From: Setomelanomma holmii
Lineage: Eukaryota > Ascomycota > Dothideomycetes > Pleosporales > Phaeosphaeriaceae
Assembly: GCA_010015745.1 (NCBI GenBank)
Contig: ML978167.1
Coordinates: 62,001-126,000 of the forward strand
Direction: 5' to 3'
Length of the DNA stretch: 64,000 nt
Numbering within the stretch: the first letter of the stretch is position 1; the number at the start of each line of letters is the position of its first letter. The notes beneath the pieces are model-generated. The model ran no database searches. It was not told the DNA's origin and saw only the letters and a list, made by a program, of their open reading frames with translations. This document shows positions 44,270 to 55,553 of the stretch, piece after piece. The position numbers were made by a program, and so were the translations under genes.

Positions 44270-45658
44270 TTAAACAGCCTGCCGTTTCCGTCCGCCACCT
44301 CTCCGCCAATTCCACAATGCCTCCTGCGCGAATGTCCGTGCTGTCAGATGCCCTTTCGTCTTGTTCGCCTCCTCTGTCAACGTCTCAATGACATGTCCAG
44401 CCTCGATGCATGACCACAGCCCTGCCGCCATGGCGCTGCCCACATCCTCTTCATCATCGTCCTCGCTTTCTTCAGCACTCGGATCTTTCGCCACTTGAAC
44501 AGGCCCATGCGTGGCCTGCCTCGCCTTTTCGACCCCGTATTCGCCCTGCCCCAAACGATATAGTATCCGACCGAGCGTCTGGTATGCCATGCACCGTTGT
44601 GCCGCAACTGCGCTTCGACTCAGCACTGATAGCTCTGGTATCGTGTATCCGGCTGCCTCGGGTGCGTCTGCGTGATGATGCAGACCTCGATCGGTAGGTA
44701 TGCTTCGCGCCAGGCTTGGTGCTAGTAATGCGCCTTTGAAGTCGAAGCGTAGCTCGGTTGCGTTGAGGCCGGTTTGCGAGGGGTGATAGGGCGAGGATGT
44801 ATCCGAGGGATCGACGGGCTTCATCCATGATAATGAGCTTGGATTGTAAGGCAGATTGGGGAAGTATTTCTCGTGCAGGTTCTCGACGAAGTTTGGGTCG
44901 TTGGGGTCGAGGTCGGGAGGCTGTTGTGGTGAAGGGAAATGTATCGAGTCTTGTGCAGCGTCTACCGTAGTGTCTGACGCAGTTTCGGCTACTGGAACAG
45001 ATGTGCTGTTTTGCGATGCAGCCGTACTCAGCTGATGGGACGGAGCTTTGTCTTCTAGCTCTGGCGCTGCAAAGGATACCTTTTTATTGCTTGACTTCGC
45101 GGGGTTTGATTCTGTCACGCTGTCGTTAGTCGCAGGAGGTGCAGCAGATTCTACTGGGTAGAGGTCGCGCTCATTGCTCCCTTCATCAATATTTGATCGT
45201 GCCATCAGCCTTTGTATCAAAGCTGGGCTCAGGTTCTGCAAGAGCTCCTGGCGCTCCTCTTCAATCTCCTCGAGTGACATAGATGCAAGTCTCCGATTAT
45301 TCTCCTCTTCTATGGAGCGCTTCTCCTCGTTGATATCGAAACCGGCTTTGCGCGCAGTTGGCGCATCTTGCGCAGAAGGCTTCAATGCCGCCGCAGCCTG
45401 CTGATCTTTCGCGACGCGTTGCTGCTTAAAAGCGGAGACCCTGGGAGTCCGCTTCTTGTGCGCCGGGAAGCCATTTACATTTGCCTTGAGCGAGGGCGCG
45501 GCTGGTGGATCAGCTTGGGATGACTCGCGCTCCAGTATGTCGCCCACAAATGTTGGGAATGAAGGTAGCACGACTTGCTGGTCTTCCTCAGACTCGAGCT
45601 TCTCTACTGCGCCAGTATCAAAGTTGAGATTCACGCGTTCTCCTCGTTGGAAATCCAT
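44270..45658 (-). CDS. RPAP1-like RNA polymerase II-associated protein
   Basis: Intronless gene of 462 aa related to human RPAP1 and yeast Rba50, which help assemble RNA polymerase II and bring it to the nucleus. ATG 45658 starts MDFQRGERVNLNFD; the frame is open further upstream to 45802, but that extension is not like the family. The RPAP1 N-terminal motif is near residues 110-165 (AGFDINEEKRSIEEENNRRL followed by MSLEEIEEERQELLQNLSPA). The second conserved block is around residues 300-345 (EKYFPNLPYNPSSLSWM, then ATELRFDFKGALLAP). The middle is disordered and Ser/Asp-rich. It is much shorter than animal RPAP1 but of the usual fungal length. Confidence 0.88.
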   Translation of the reverse strand: MDFQRGERVNLNFDTGAVEKLESEEDQQVVLPSFPTFVGDILERESSQADPPAAPSLKANVNGFPAHKKRTPRVSAFKQQRVAKDQQAAAALKPSAQDAPTARKAGFDINEEKRSIEEENNRRLASMSLEEIEEERQELLQNLSPALIQRLMARSNIDEGSNERDLYPVESAAPPATNDSVTESNPAKSSNKKVSFAAPELEDKAPSHQLSTAASQNSTSVPVAETASDTTVDAAQDSIHFPSPQQPPDLDPNDPNFVENLHEKYFPNLPYNPSSLSWMKPVDPSDTSSPYHPSQTGLNATELRFDFKGALLAPSLARSIPTDRGLHHHADAPEAAGYTIPELSVLSRSAVAAQRCMAYQTLGRILYRLGQGEYGVEKARQATHGPVQVAKDPSAEESEDDDEEDVGSAMAAGLWSCIEAGHVIETLTEEANKTKGHLTARTFAQEALWNWRRGGGRKRQAV

Positions 45659-46406
45659 GTTGAGTATGGAGTGTTCGTCGTGAGGATGCATCACAGTGAA
45701 AGTTGATCTACACATGCAGGGTCGTGTGGCGTGCACTAGCGTCTTGGCCACCAAAATCCAGTGAGAACAAAGTGCTCCGATACGTTGTTTTAGATCGCTC
45801 ATCGAGACGCAAAGCCCGCCAAATATGGTATCCGAAATTCACTCCACACTTACCAGCCTGCGATGATACTCAACAATCGCTGTGCAACCGAACGTTTCAG
45901 TGTATAGTCCTCAATGGTGTATACGGTCTGATCGTTTGGGAAGTTCAAGGGATGCATGAAAGACTTGCCATCATTCGACTGCATGGAGCAAAACGCTCAG
46001 AGTGGCTATATCTCCGAAAGAGTCACCTTCGTAATTATTTTCCTGGAAGGAGACAGAGAATCATAATCGGATGACGTTGTCAGTAGCAGACTGGCCCAAT
46101 TGGTTGCCGTATATATCAGCCAGACAGCTTTGGGTCACGCCTTTCTTGGCTTTTTTTAGCCGCACCTGCTGAACTTTCGGAGCTACTCCTCACTTCCTCA
46201 TTGTCTTTCTCGGTCTCACGAAGCAATTTTGGACTTCCGTGAAATGAATACACCTAATCGACTCCCGCACTAAAAACTTCTTACCTCGAACTTTGCGAGA
46301 TGACTCTTCGTCCTCTTGCCGACTAGTCCTGAGCAGCAACCCATACACGTCCAAGGCTTTGTCAATCAACAAGGCTACAAAAGCGGATAGTCTAGGGAGC
46401 GACAAT
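45659..46406. other. Intergenic, no gene seen
   Basis: About 750 bp between the RPAP1-like gene start and the HET pseudogene. A minus-strand open frame at 46190-46525 overlaps the pseudogene and has no family features. Confidence 0.5.
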
Positions 46407-47229
46407 ATGGGATATGAGTTCATGCACAGTTCATTGGATATTGCCAATCCTCGCTCCATACGTCTAATTTGATTGATCCCAGACCACGAATCGCCCGAAG
46501 CTGGACAGATACATTGTGAGATCACTCACACCACCATTGACGTTCCGTACTCTTGCCTATCTTACGTATGGGGCTCGGAGGAACCTGAATGCGTGATTTT
46601 CGTCAATAATCGTCACTTCAAAATCCGGCGGAACCTGTATAACTTCTTATGCAGCATGCAGTGTGCTTACTCAGTTGCAATGTTTGGCGAGACTTCGAGC
46701 GAATTCTGGGAATTTTATAACTTTAGCCTCGACTACGTCACGCGCTCGTTATGGATCGATGCTCTGTGTATCGACCAATCCAATCCGGGTGAGAAAAACC
46801 ACCAGGTACGCCACATGGGTGACATATTCAAGGCCGCAAACCAGGTCATCGCTTGGTTGGGTAAGGATGAAGACAATGCTCGATTCTTGAGGGAAATTGC
46901 ACCTCCGGTTCCAGAGGATTGGCGCATTTACAGGCCGACCTGGACCTTTAATGCCGCATCGCGGGGTCGACAAGTTCTGCACGGACAAGTACTGGGAAGG
47001 AGCTTGGATAACCCAAGAAATCATATTGGCTCAACGAGTCTGCTTCCTCGCAAAGCACAAGATTGCAGATCTTCAGACCATTGCACCAGCGCTGCTACAG
47101 TATCTGGAACCACTCACACGCTATGTTGACTTTGATCCACAACGGTCTCGTTCAACCGTCGAAAGGTCTAGAGCTGGTTTTCACCAGTGGACTGACGAGC
47201 TGAATCCGCATTGGAAGTTACTGGTGTAG
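46407..47229 (+). pseudogene. HET-domain (heterokaryon incompatibility) pseudogene
   Basis: HET-domain genes control vegetative incompatibility between fungal individuals. Here the domain is recognisable but broken. From ATG 46407 the frame reads MGYEFMHSSLDIANPRSIRLI, then an in-frame TGA at 46470-46472. After it come LIPDHESPEAGQIHCEI, YSCLSYVWGSEEPE (the classic YxALSYxWG block) and SLWIDALCIDQSNPGEKNHQ (the WIDAxCIDQ block). Near 46950-46965 the reading frame shifts by one base: the third block, KYWEGAWITQEIILAQ, is found only in the next frame. That frame ends at 47229, well short of a full HET protein. One C-to-T change (CGA to TGA) would explain the stop. A spliced alternative was considered, but I see no fitting introns. 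Confidence 0.8.
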
Positions 47230-48012
47230 GAATGCCATCAGCTCACCAAGCCGTCGGCATTCAAGCTACTACTTGTACTCATCCATTCACATCGACTTGC
47301 TAGCTGCTTAGATCAGCTTGATTCGGCCCCGTCATCAATCATACGTTCTCAAGTAAAACTCTGACCAAAGTACACTCTTATAGATCGCTCTATAGACTCA
47401 GAGCGTTTCTCACGCACAATGGAGACTACAAAACAACTCTGAGACTATTCGGACCTCTATGAGAAGACACAGCTGGTAATCGCAGTCTGTAAAGACCGGG
47501 CAATGCGGGCACAAGTTATGGCGGCTATCGGTGGGCATAGGCTATGGCCTTATACCATAATACTTCCCACTGTTAAGCTCGGTTAGCATATCGAGTTGAT
47601 TACTGATCGTACGTCGCTGCAGCGAGTCTTGTTGAGGACAATATAATTATTGAGATTGATTGTCACTAGCTACGTATTGTTTTGAGTTGCACTTTCGCAT
47701 CACAAATGTAGTTCAAGTTCGATATGACCTTGTGTGTCGGATCATAGATGTCGTCGACATGTCAGTCACACGATCAGGCGCACTGATCGCAGCACTGCGT
47801 CTGAGCAGCGCTCAGACCAGACCCCTGAGCCTGCCTCTTCCATAGTCCTCTCCTAACAACAACAATCGAACAGAATGCATTCCTAGTTACAGTTATTTCC
47901 TTTCAGCACTAGTGCTATAGCCCTCCCAACATTGTGCGTTATATCAAGGAAGTCGGCCGTAATTTCTCTATCTAAGACGTTCCCAACCAGCCATGAAAGT
48001 CATTGTAGTCTC
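47230..48012. other. Intergenic, no gene seen
   Basis: This 783-bp stretch lies between the HET pseudogene and the 3' end of the polymerase gene. It may include further decayed HET sequence, but I cannot recognise any. Confidence 0.45.
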
Positions 48013-51000
48013 TCAAAGCCGCCTCAGACTTCCACCCTGGAACTTCCAAAGTTGCTCCAGACATACTGCGGCTGCCACATACTTCCAACTCTTCAGAGTC
48101 ACCTGGTTCTCCCAGCCTTTGCTCTCGAGCGCAATCTTGAAGCATGCGATGGAGCGCGGCAAAGCTTCGGTATCCTGGTCATCGTCTCCGTCACCTTGTA
48201 TGATATTGCGTATGATGGCGCTGACGTCTCGATCGAATCGCTCTTGAACTTCTTGGTTGGCTTCGCGTATATATCGCGTAGAGGCGCGCTCTTTCTTGCC
48301 CAGAATGTTACCGCTGAACACTTCGAGCTCGGTGAGCGGCTTTCCGCGATGTGCGCGAAGGGTGTCCATGATGTCGATCATGTTCTGTTCGTAGCTGAGA
48401 ATTATTAATCTAGCGGGGATGTGTCTATATACAACGACTTACTACTCTCGAAGATCTTCGGCGAAACTTCGATGATGCTCCCATTGCACGAATCGCGTCT
48501 CTCGATTAATGTATCGGTCTAACTTCTGGACGAGAGACTCGCCACCCCAATTATGTCGCATTGCCTCGAAATCGCCCTTCATGCGGTCGAAGAACTTCTT
48601 CTCGTCAATATTGCGGTACAAGTGACCCAGGACCTTTTCGCTCCGGTAATATCGGACCCTAATCGAGAAGTTAGTTCATTGCATGCTATGAGAGCATTCA
48701 ATCGCACCTTGACTTGTCAGGATCGAGGACACTGAGGCTATCAGGGTCGTCGATGTCTTCATTTTCAAGCTCCTCCAATTCGGTGGCACCGAGCTCGTTC
48801 ATGACCAGATTGTGCCCGGGCGCCATGAAGTCGGGGCGGATATGATCGTGTCCTCGTGGCACCTGCTTCAGATCGGCCTGCAAAGGTCAGTCGCGTCTAT
48901 CTTCTGAGAGATTATGAGATGGCAACCCACCGGTACGCCAGACTTGCTAAAATCAACCGCGTCCGACGCGAGTTTAGCAAGCGTTATACAATCGCTATCT
49001 CGGGTCCCGAGAGGCTTGAAGTCTGCTCTAATCTTGTGCATGTTCGAGATTTGTCCGAGCCTGTCCATGTTCATGAACTCGATGAAGAAGTCGATGATGT
49101 CATCCACTTGCACTGGTCTGCCAAGATCTAGAGGAGACGCAGGTGCATGATCGGCTGGTGGCGAGGTGAAATCGGGGATGAGTCGCTGGTCGTAGATGAT
49201 GTGGAATAGATCACCATCCAGATCTCCGCCACTGAGCTGTGAGGGAAGATCTCGCGCACCTTGTTGGGAGAACACAATGCAATTATGAAGATCTCGAAGA
49301 GGAGAGGTTTCTGGCACGTTGACGGCAGCAACGAGCTGTACATCGCCAGGATGAAGGGCCGGTGCCCGGGTCACTACAACCTCATCGCCAAGGAGGATGC
49401 TGCGCTCGCGACGGCCACTATCTTTAAGTTCTTCAGTAGTGATGTAGACTTGGCCCTCTTTGAGAGTGTTGGTCTCATCCATGATTCCGTAGAGAAGATA
49501 GCCCTTCTGAATTGGAATGCGGGCCCGATATTTCAGACTCCGCAGACTGGACATAGCCGCGACTTCGACGAGGTCGGTAAGAAACCGATCTGCTTGGAAT
49601 GAGATTCCGATGTAATGCATAAGCTCAAATAGTCGAGGGATCTTCGCATGTATGCCCGAATGAGAGTACTCTGCTCATGCGTTAGCCCTTGATCAGTTGA
49701 GCTGTTCAACGCGTCGTTTGAAATCATCGCTTGAAAAAAATTAGTTGAGCAAGGCCTGAACGTATCCAACTTACCGAGAAAGCTCGCGGCGTTGAGAGGA
49801 TGCTTGATCACCATCTCGAGCGTCTTCCGGGCTTCGTTCTGTATCGACATGAAGCTTTGCAATGGCACGCCCAGATCCTCGAGAATCTTGATGAACTGAT
49901 GATTCAGAAACATCCTCAAAGGGCGATAAGCAGCTCCGCAAAGCTCTAGATCCCTCCACCCTTCTTTGGCGACGTACTTCGTCATACTTTTGCGAATATA
50001 TAGTTGCTCTCCTTTGAGAGACGTGTCCAAGGACAAGACGCCTTTCGCTCCGCGATACCTGATCTGAAATACGGTAGGCCTTTGCTCCCTACGATCTGGT
50101 GGAAGTGCCCTCCATACTTTCTGGACCAACTCCAGCGAAATTGTGCCACACCCATCGCTGAAGTAGCGCCCATTCCTCTCGACATCATCTTTCGTTTCTG
50201 TAACGAGAGCCGTGTTTGGGATGGGTACCGCAAATATGGTATCGGAGAACGCCTGGCCGATGCGTGCTGCACATTTTGCACTACATTGGATATGCATGAA
50301 GTCGCCCAGGTCTCGGATTACATCTCTCGCGCGAAGTATCTTGCCCTCAAATGAGAAAGGCGCCATGAACCACGTCTGATGGCATCGAAGTGACGCGTGA
50401 GAAAATCCCAGAAACTCGAACGTCCGCCCCACGACGGTTACTCCCTGTCGCAAGACCTTTCGAAAGCGGGAGTACACATGCTCTTGCGAAGCCCGTGGAT
50501 CGTAGAATACTGACAGGCCGTCCTCATCCGCAAAGAAGACGCGCATGAAGTATCCGGCATGCTTCGCATACTTGCGAAGGACTCGGTTAGACACACTCCA
50601 ATCTGGGCCGCGAAGAATGATACCTAAGAAAAAACTACATTAGTGGAAAGCCACAGCGCGTATGACTTCGGGTCTTGCTTACCAGAGGGCGTGACAGTAG
50701 CCTTGTAAGTCAGCGCAAGGTGCTGTTGCTGTTTACGTTGACCGTGCAGACTTTCGTAGGTCATCTCTGCCTTCCGCGCGTCCTCAACGTTATCATACAG
50801 TAGCTTTCGGATGGTCTTTTCTTGAAAGTTTATTGACGATACGTGCGGTCCAGGTGTCGGGAGCTGTCTTCCAAGGGTTTTGATGGCAAGTGCAGTGAGC
50901 TTGGAATCATGCGTTCCTAACGTTGAAGATATACAGGGTATGAGTTCGAGCATTTTTGCTGGAGTGACGGTACCTTCAAGGACCAATGCTTGAACCTGGA

Positions 51001-52155
51001 ACTTTTCTTCAAACTCCAAATTGGAGCGCGCAAGGGCATTCTCCAGCTGCTTGTACTCGGCCTCGATGTAGCCTGTTGGGTCCCAAGAGCCCATTGTCTT
51101 CCAACAATGCTCATCGGGCACTGTGAAGTCTTTGATGAAAGCCCATGCTTGATACACCAAATGGAGACTTGGAAACATGAGCTTGTAAACCATGCACAAC
51201 GCTGAGCTCATATCGTGTCTTGGGTGCAGGCTGCACAAACGCTCCAGCTTGGCGACGCGTCGACCTCCAAGAGTCAAGTTGGCCAAATTGGGCAATACTG
51301 CTGGGGCAGCGGTTGTCTGACCTCCAGTGTATAGGTGGAGATCTTCAGTATTCAAGATCTGGTAGAATTTGGGAGGCGACTTCAGAGTCAGGGTGATAGA
51401 GCCGCGCTTTCCATGCTCAATCGTTGGAATCGTGTGCTCCAGAATCGAATAAGGGATATCAATCCTTCCATGCCAGTTGTATTCTTGATCGTTCGCATTC
51501 TCCAGGTATATTACCAACGCGAACTTGCCAAATGTGATCGAGCCGACTCGGATGTCTTTGAACTTCTGATCGAAGACGAGCTCGCCCTGGCGATCGTACT
51601 TCCAGACTCCAGTCATCAGACATTGGAATCTGAAGATAGGCTGAGCTGCTCATAGGATTTTAGTGGTAATCCATAGCGTGTGTGACTTCAGAGTTGCTTA
51701 CCGGAGGGCTTCTCGACTGAGGGCTGAAGGCCCTGTCTCAGTTTGTAGTCTTCCTCTTTCTGCAGTAATGTGATCACTTTCAACGGCTCGGGCTTGCCTT
51801 TTTGGTTGCTAGGCCTGCAGTTCAAGATTGTGAATCGGAAGAGCAAAGGCTGGCGGCCCCGGAAACCATACAGGCTGAGGAACTTGCGACCATTGTCAGG
51901 ATTAGCAACGGTGAGGACGGCCCAATTGTTGCCTTGCTTCTTGAACACGTCGAAGGCTTGGATATCGAGCTTTCGTAGTTTGTCCCTCAGAAATAGGCGC
52001 AGCTCGACGTGATTGACGTGGTCTGGTACCTAGGCTAGCGTCAGTACTTGATTGCGGTACGATCCTTGTTCCTGAACGTTGTCGCGATGGTGAGGTAGCG
52101 ATGCCAGGCAACTTTTGGCCGATGCGCAACTCACATTCTGTATGAAGATATCCAT
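48013..52155 (-). CDS. RNA-dependent RNA polymerase of the RNA-silencing pathway
   Basis: Cell-encoded RdRP that makes double-stranded RNA for Dicer in quelling or meiotic silencing (QDE-1/SAD-1/RRP-3 family). Eight exons: 52155-52135, 52029-51702, 51645-50683, 50623-49775, 49670-48931, 48877-48708, 48658-48443 and 48394-48013. The spliced product is 1222 aa. The first exon encodes only MDIFIQN. Conserved blocks are FRFQCLMTGVWKYDRQGELV, the VFFADEDG and FMAPFSFEGK segments, SDGCGTISLEL, FQIRYRGAKGVLSLD, IPIQKGYLLYGIMDET, and the catalytic LSGGDLDGDLFHI with the three metal-binding Asp residues. The C-terminal region is helical and acidic. The intron at 49671-49774 was placed so that the fifth exon joins as FLEYSHSGIHAKIPRLFEL, like other fungal RdRPs; a nearer acceptor at 49730 would shift the frame. 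All catalytic motifs look intact. Confidence 0.9.
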
Positions 52156-52698
52156 CGCGACGTCGAGGCGCGCGAAGCACACTCACGCCGCGTTGAGAAG
52201 AGCGGCGACGCGGTGCTGTCTTCGAAGTGAGTAGTGGTAGAAGTAATACACCAAGGCTGACCAGAAGGTTTGCTGTAGGGCCGTACGCTGTAGCTCGGCG
52301 CAGCAGGCAAGTGGGGAGCCCCGCTAATGCTGCAGTGTTACGCGTGCTCACGTGTGAGGGGTAGATAAGCCTCCTTCACCCTCGACTCGGTCTGCATGCG
52401 GCGTGTAACAACGCAGAATCAGTCCATTGTACAAGACCTGCGAAGCTTCGGGAGTGCTCATGTATGCTCGTGGATGTATTTCGCAGGTCCTGAAGCACTA
52501 CGAAAATGTTACACGACTTCAATACCTGCACCCTTGTTGGAAAATGGTCTCTACGCTGCCACGTAGATGCCACTGTATAATGCTGTTTGCCATATCCTTT
52601 GGTATCAGCAGTTCAGATGAGACGCAGTCTAAGTATGCGTTCTTGTTGCTGTCACTACACGGTAAAATCCTCCCGTGTCGGATATGGCTTCGTATTGC
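52156..52698. other. Intergenic between RdRP and clpP
   Basis: This 543-bp gap holds the RdRP upstream region and the clpP 3' region. No further gene is seen. Confidence 0.5.
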
Positions 52699-53503
52699 TC
52701 ACTTTCGCTCGTCTTCCTTCTCGGGAGCCTCGCGCTTCTCCATGATCTTGTCTACGATACCGAAGTCGACTGCCTCCTCGGCATCCATATAGTAGTCTCT
52801 CTCCATATACTTTTCTATCTCGTCCAGAGTCCTCTTCTTCGTCAAATGTGTCTGATATATCCTGTTCAGCTTGTCCCGAATCCTCAAGATCTCTTTTGCA
52901 TGGTCTGCAATGTCGCTGGCCTTGCCTCGATACCCACCACTGGGCTGATGTATCATGACTCGTGCATGCGGTAGAATATATCGGTGACCTGGCGCACCTC
53001 CTGCCAGCAATAATGATCCCATGGAAGCTGCCATACCCATGCAGGTCGTGCTGACTGGCGATCTTATGTAGTTCATTGTGTCGTAGATGGCCAACCCCGC
53101 GCTCACGCTGCCGCCAGGAGAGTTGATGTACATGGAGATCGGCTTTTCGGGGTTCTCGGCCTCGAGGTATAGCAATTGCGCGATGACTGTAGCGGACATG
53201 GTGTCCTCGACTTCACCGTTCAAGGTGATGATGCGTTCTTGGAGGAGACGCGAGAATATGTCAGAGGTTTTGAAGCCTCCACCCTAACAAGTCAGCTCAA
53301 AGAACAGCAGGCAGCCAAGCACAACTCACGATTGATTCCGTCACGTAAGGTATCGGGCTGAAAGCTCGAGGCGATTCTCGTTGTGGGTGTTCTGATGGTA
53401 ATGATGTGCCAAAGCCAAAATGGCTTGAGATTGCTCGCGCGCCATTTCTGGTTGTTAGTCCGCGTATTGATGGTCTTGCGGCATGTCGTAATATGGAAGC
53501 CAT
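52699..53503 (-). CDS. clpP: Mitochondrial ClpP, ATP-dependent protease proteolytic subunit
   Basis: Serine peptidase that forms a tetradecameric chamber fed by ClpX in the mitochondrial matrix. Exons 53503-53330 and 53283-52699; 46-bp intron; product 252 aa. The first 40 residues (MASILRHAARPSIRGLTTRN...) form a presequence. The mature part shows GGGFKTSDIFSRLLQERIIT, ISMYINSPGGSVSAGLAIYD, the catalytic Ser in CMGMAASMGSLLLAGG, the catalytic His in VMIHQPSGGYRG, and the Asp in YMERDYYMDAEEA. ATG 53503 is the first in-frame ATG. It shares a 134-bp bidirectional upstream region with the gene at 53638. Confidence 0.94.
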
Positions 53504-53637
53504 GGTATGTGACGTTGAGAGATGGGTGCGGCGCGTCAAAGGTTCAAGCTTGATGCCAAGCCGGAGGCCCGCTCGTGCAACTCCATGATGTTCCCTGGCC
53601 AGACTCCCCAACTCAAGCGACTGTATATATTCACCTT

Positions 53638-54845
53638 ATGCTGGGCAGATGTATTCGACCTCTGGCTACACGTCCGCAACTAGCTAGCAGCCCATTACAG
53701 GCACAATGCCGCTTCGCATCCGCGCATGTTCGCGTCTCTGTGGGCAGTGACCTGGGCCCTACACGTGAAGATGGCCACCAGACACTCCGCATTCGCAAGG
53801 AACAGAGAGGCAAAGACCTCCCGCTCCCTCCTCTGCTAGATCCTGTGGCTTTAGAAGAACGATCAAGATGGGAAAAGACAAAGGCACAGCCTAAAGCTGC
53901 GAATCTTACGTCTTTTCAGAAGAAGCTACAAGCCAACGCTTATGGTAAGCTACCCAGCTCTGTGATTGAATCTCAATTTGACCTGTTGTAGCACATGCCC
54001 TCGCGTCGCCAGTTCGTCAATGTCGGGCGACACAAATCTCGCTACCGGAAGCCTTTCTCACTACCCTACATGCACGTCCACATCCCACAACAAATGACCC
54101 ATGGCTGCTCCCCGTCTCTCTCACTAAGGACAAAAGCCATCTTGGCCCTCCTTATCGCTTCATTAGCCGCCGCGAAGTTGCTCGACACCTTAGCAAGAAG
54201 AAGCTATGGGAGAGAGGCATCTACTCACGCATGGTGGAGAAATATGGCGGGGCACATGTCAAGAAGATGGTCTGGAGGGAGGATCTACCTGATCTGATCT
54301 TGGGCCTCATGCAGAAGCAGCTAGTGAAGAAGCTTAGCTGGAATTTCGCACGCACGGGACGCTTGAGCCCCGTTGCAAGCCCAAGATCGGAGGACATCGG
54401 TAGCATTGAAGGCGCTTCTTGTGTCCTGATATTCCGATCCCTTAAAACGCGTGCGGACGATATCGAGGATCGAGCAAAGGCGATCATCGCCGAATTGGAC
54501 AAATGGTCTGCCTACGTCGCGAAGAGCTTCGCCGAGATGGACCCTCACAATCCGCCTCATGTTACGCACAAATCTCCTTCATGGTTCGTCGAGCCCCTGG
54601 TCCCACGCCTACAACCGCGACTTCGTTTTCCGGTGCTCGACTATAAGACCACTGTCTGGCGAGGCAAGAAGATCCCAATCTACAGCCTGACTGATCTACT
54701 CGGCGAAGAAAGGGCGCGAGACCTAATTGGAAACAGCAAATATGGTGGGGACAAGTGCGTGGTTACGAAAGAAGCCAGGCACAATGTGCCGGTAGAGCTA
54801 CTGCTCCTGCGTCTTCAAGCCTACATTGCCCAATCTGGATCATGA
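53638..54845 (+). CDS. Conserved protein with likely mitochondrial presequence, function unknown
   Basis: Two exons, 53638-53944 and 53992-54845, with a 47-bp intron; product 386 aa. I do not recognise a named family. The N-terminus (MLGRCIRPLATRPQLASSPL, then QCRFASAHVRV) is basic, with an RFASA pattern typical of a mitochondrial cleavage site. A charged segment follows (LPPLLDPVALEERSRWEKTK, FQKKLQANAYAHALASPVR), then CRATQISLPEAFL and a basic region (FISRREVARHLSKKKLWER). The C-terminal half looks globular, with FPVLDYKTTVWRGKKIPIYS near the end. No membrane segment is visible. Divergence from clpP across 134 bp hints at shared regulation of two mitochondrial proteins. A role in mitochondrial translation or ribosome function would fit the basic character but is only a guess. 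Confidence 0.75.
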
Positions 54846-54905
54846 GTTGCAGGACTCTGGAATCTGTTCAAACTACCAGTCACCTCCGCCCGGCATTGGC
54901 ACCGG

Positions 54906-55553
54906 TTATTGTCGTCCTTCCCAGTCTACCTTTGGCAAGCCGAAGATGTGAATGTCTATGAACTCGCCATGCTTCTTAGCATGTGCCTTCATGACGCCCT
55001 CCTTGGCAAAGCCGCACTTTTCGAAGCAACGCATACTCGCGACATTGGCGCTGTACACAAAGCCGAAAATTCTCTCCAGTTTCTGCGAGTCCTTATTGCG
55101 CCAGCTCTCGAAAGACCACTTGACGAAGCCTTCGAGAGCTTCCGTGGTGTATCCTTCACCCCAATACTTCTCGCCGACCCAGAAGCCAACCTCCGCAGTG
55201 TGGCTGTAAACGTTCGCTCCAGGTTTGAGGCCAATTCCACCAATGACCACATCTGGAGAAGATGACTCGCAAATGCCGAAATTGTTGGGACGTGGCATTA
55301 GATTCTGAGCTATCCATGTCTCGCCGTGGGTGATTGTGTATGGGTTTGGGAAGGTAAAAGACATGTATCTGGCGATACCAGGACTATTGCCATTGATGGA
55401 CATGGACTCCGCGTCCTGCGGGTGTAATGCGCGGATGACGAGACGCGCTGTCTTGACAATGGGCGCAGGAATCGGGTCATCCTTTGATACAGGAGAAGTC
55501 TGGATCTGTGCTTCCACGTTGGCTGGGTGCGCTGGCGTTGATTGTTGCGCCAT
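54906..55553 (-). CDS. GNAT-family N-acetyltransferase (RimJ/RimL-like)
   Basis: Intronless gene of 215 aa. After a polar N-terminus of about 30 residues, the GNAT fold begins at IVKTARLVIRALHPQDAESM, the usual beta-1 opening of the acetyltransferase_3 group. The acetyl-CoA loop is AEVGFWVGEKYWGEGYTTEALEG, with the R/Q-x-x-G-x-G/A pattern as KYWGEGY. The closing segment is FGFVYSANVASMRCFEKCGF, typical of the N-x-x-S-x-x-x-x-x-K-x-G-F end of this family. Such enzymes acetylate protein N-termini, antibiotics or small amines; the substrate cannot be told. Its 3' end lies only 60 bp from that of the convergent gene at 53638. Confidence 0.88.
   Translation of the reverse strand: MAQQSTPAHPANVEAQIQTSPVSKDDPIPAPIVKTARLVIRALHPQDAESMSINGNSPGIARYMSFTFPNPYTITHGETWIAQNLMPRPNNFGICESSSPDVVIGGIGLKPGANVYSHTAEVGFWVGEKYWGEGYTTEALEGFVKWSFESWRNKDSQKLERIFGFVYSANVASMRCFEKCGFAKEGVMKAHAKKHGEFIDIHIFGLPKVDWEGRQ

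Noticed and set aside
45659..45802. N-terminal extension of the RPAP1-like protein
   Set aside because: The added 48 residues are Cys-rich and unlike the family, which starts at MDFQRGERV.
49671..49729. Alternative fifth exon start of the RdRP at acceptor 49730
   Set aside because: It would read a short extra segment and then miss the frame of the conserved LFELMHYIGISF and DLDGD blocks.
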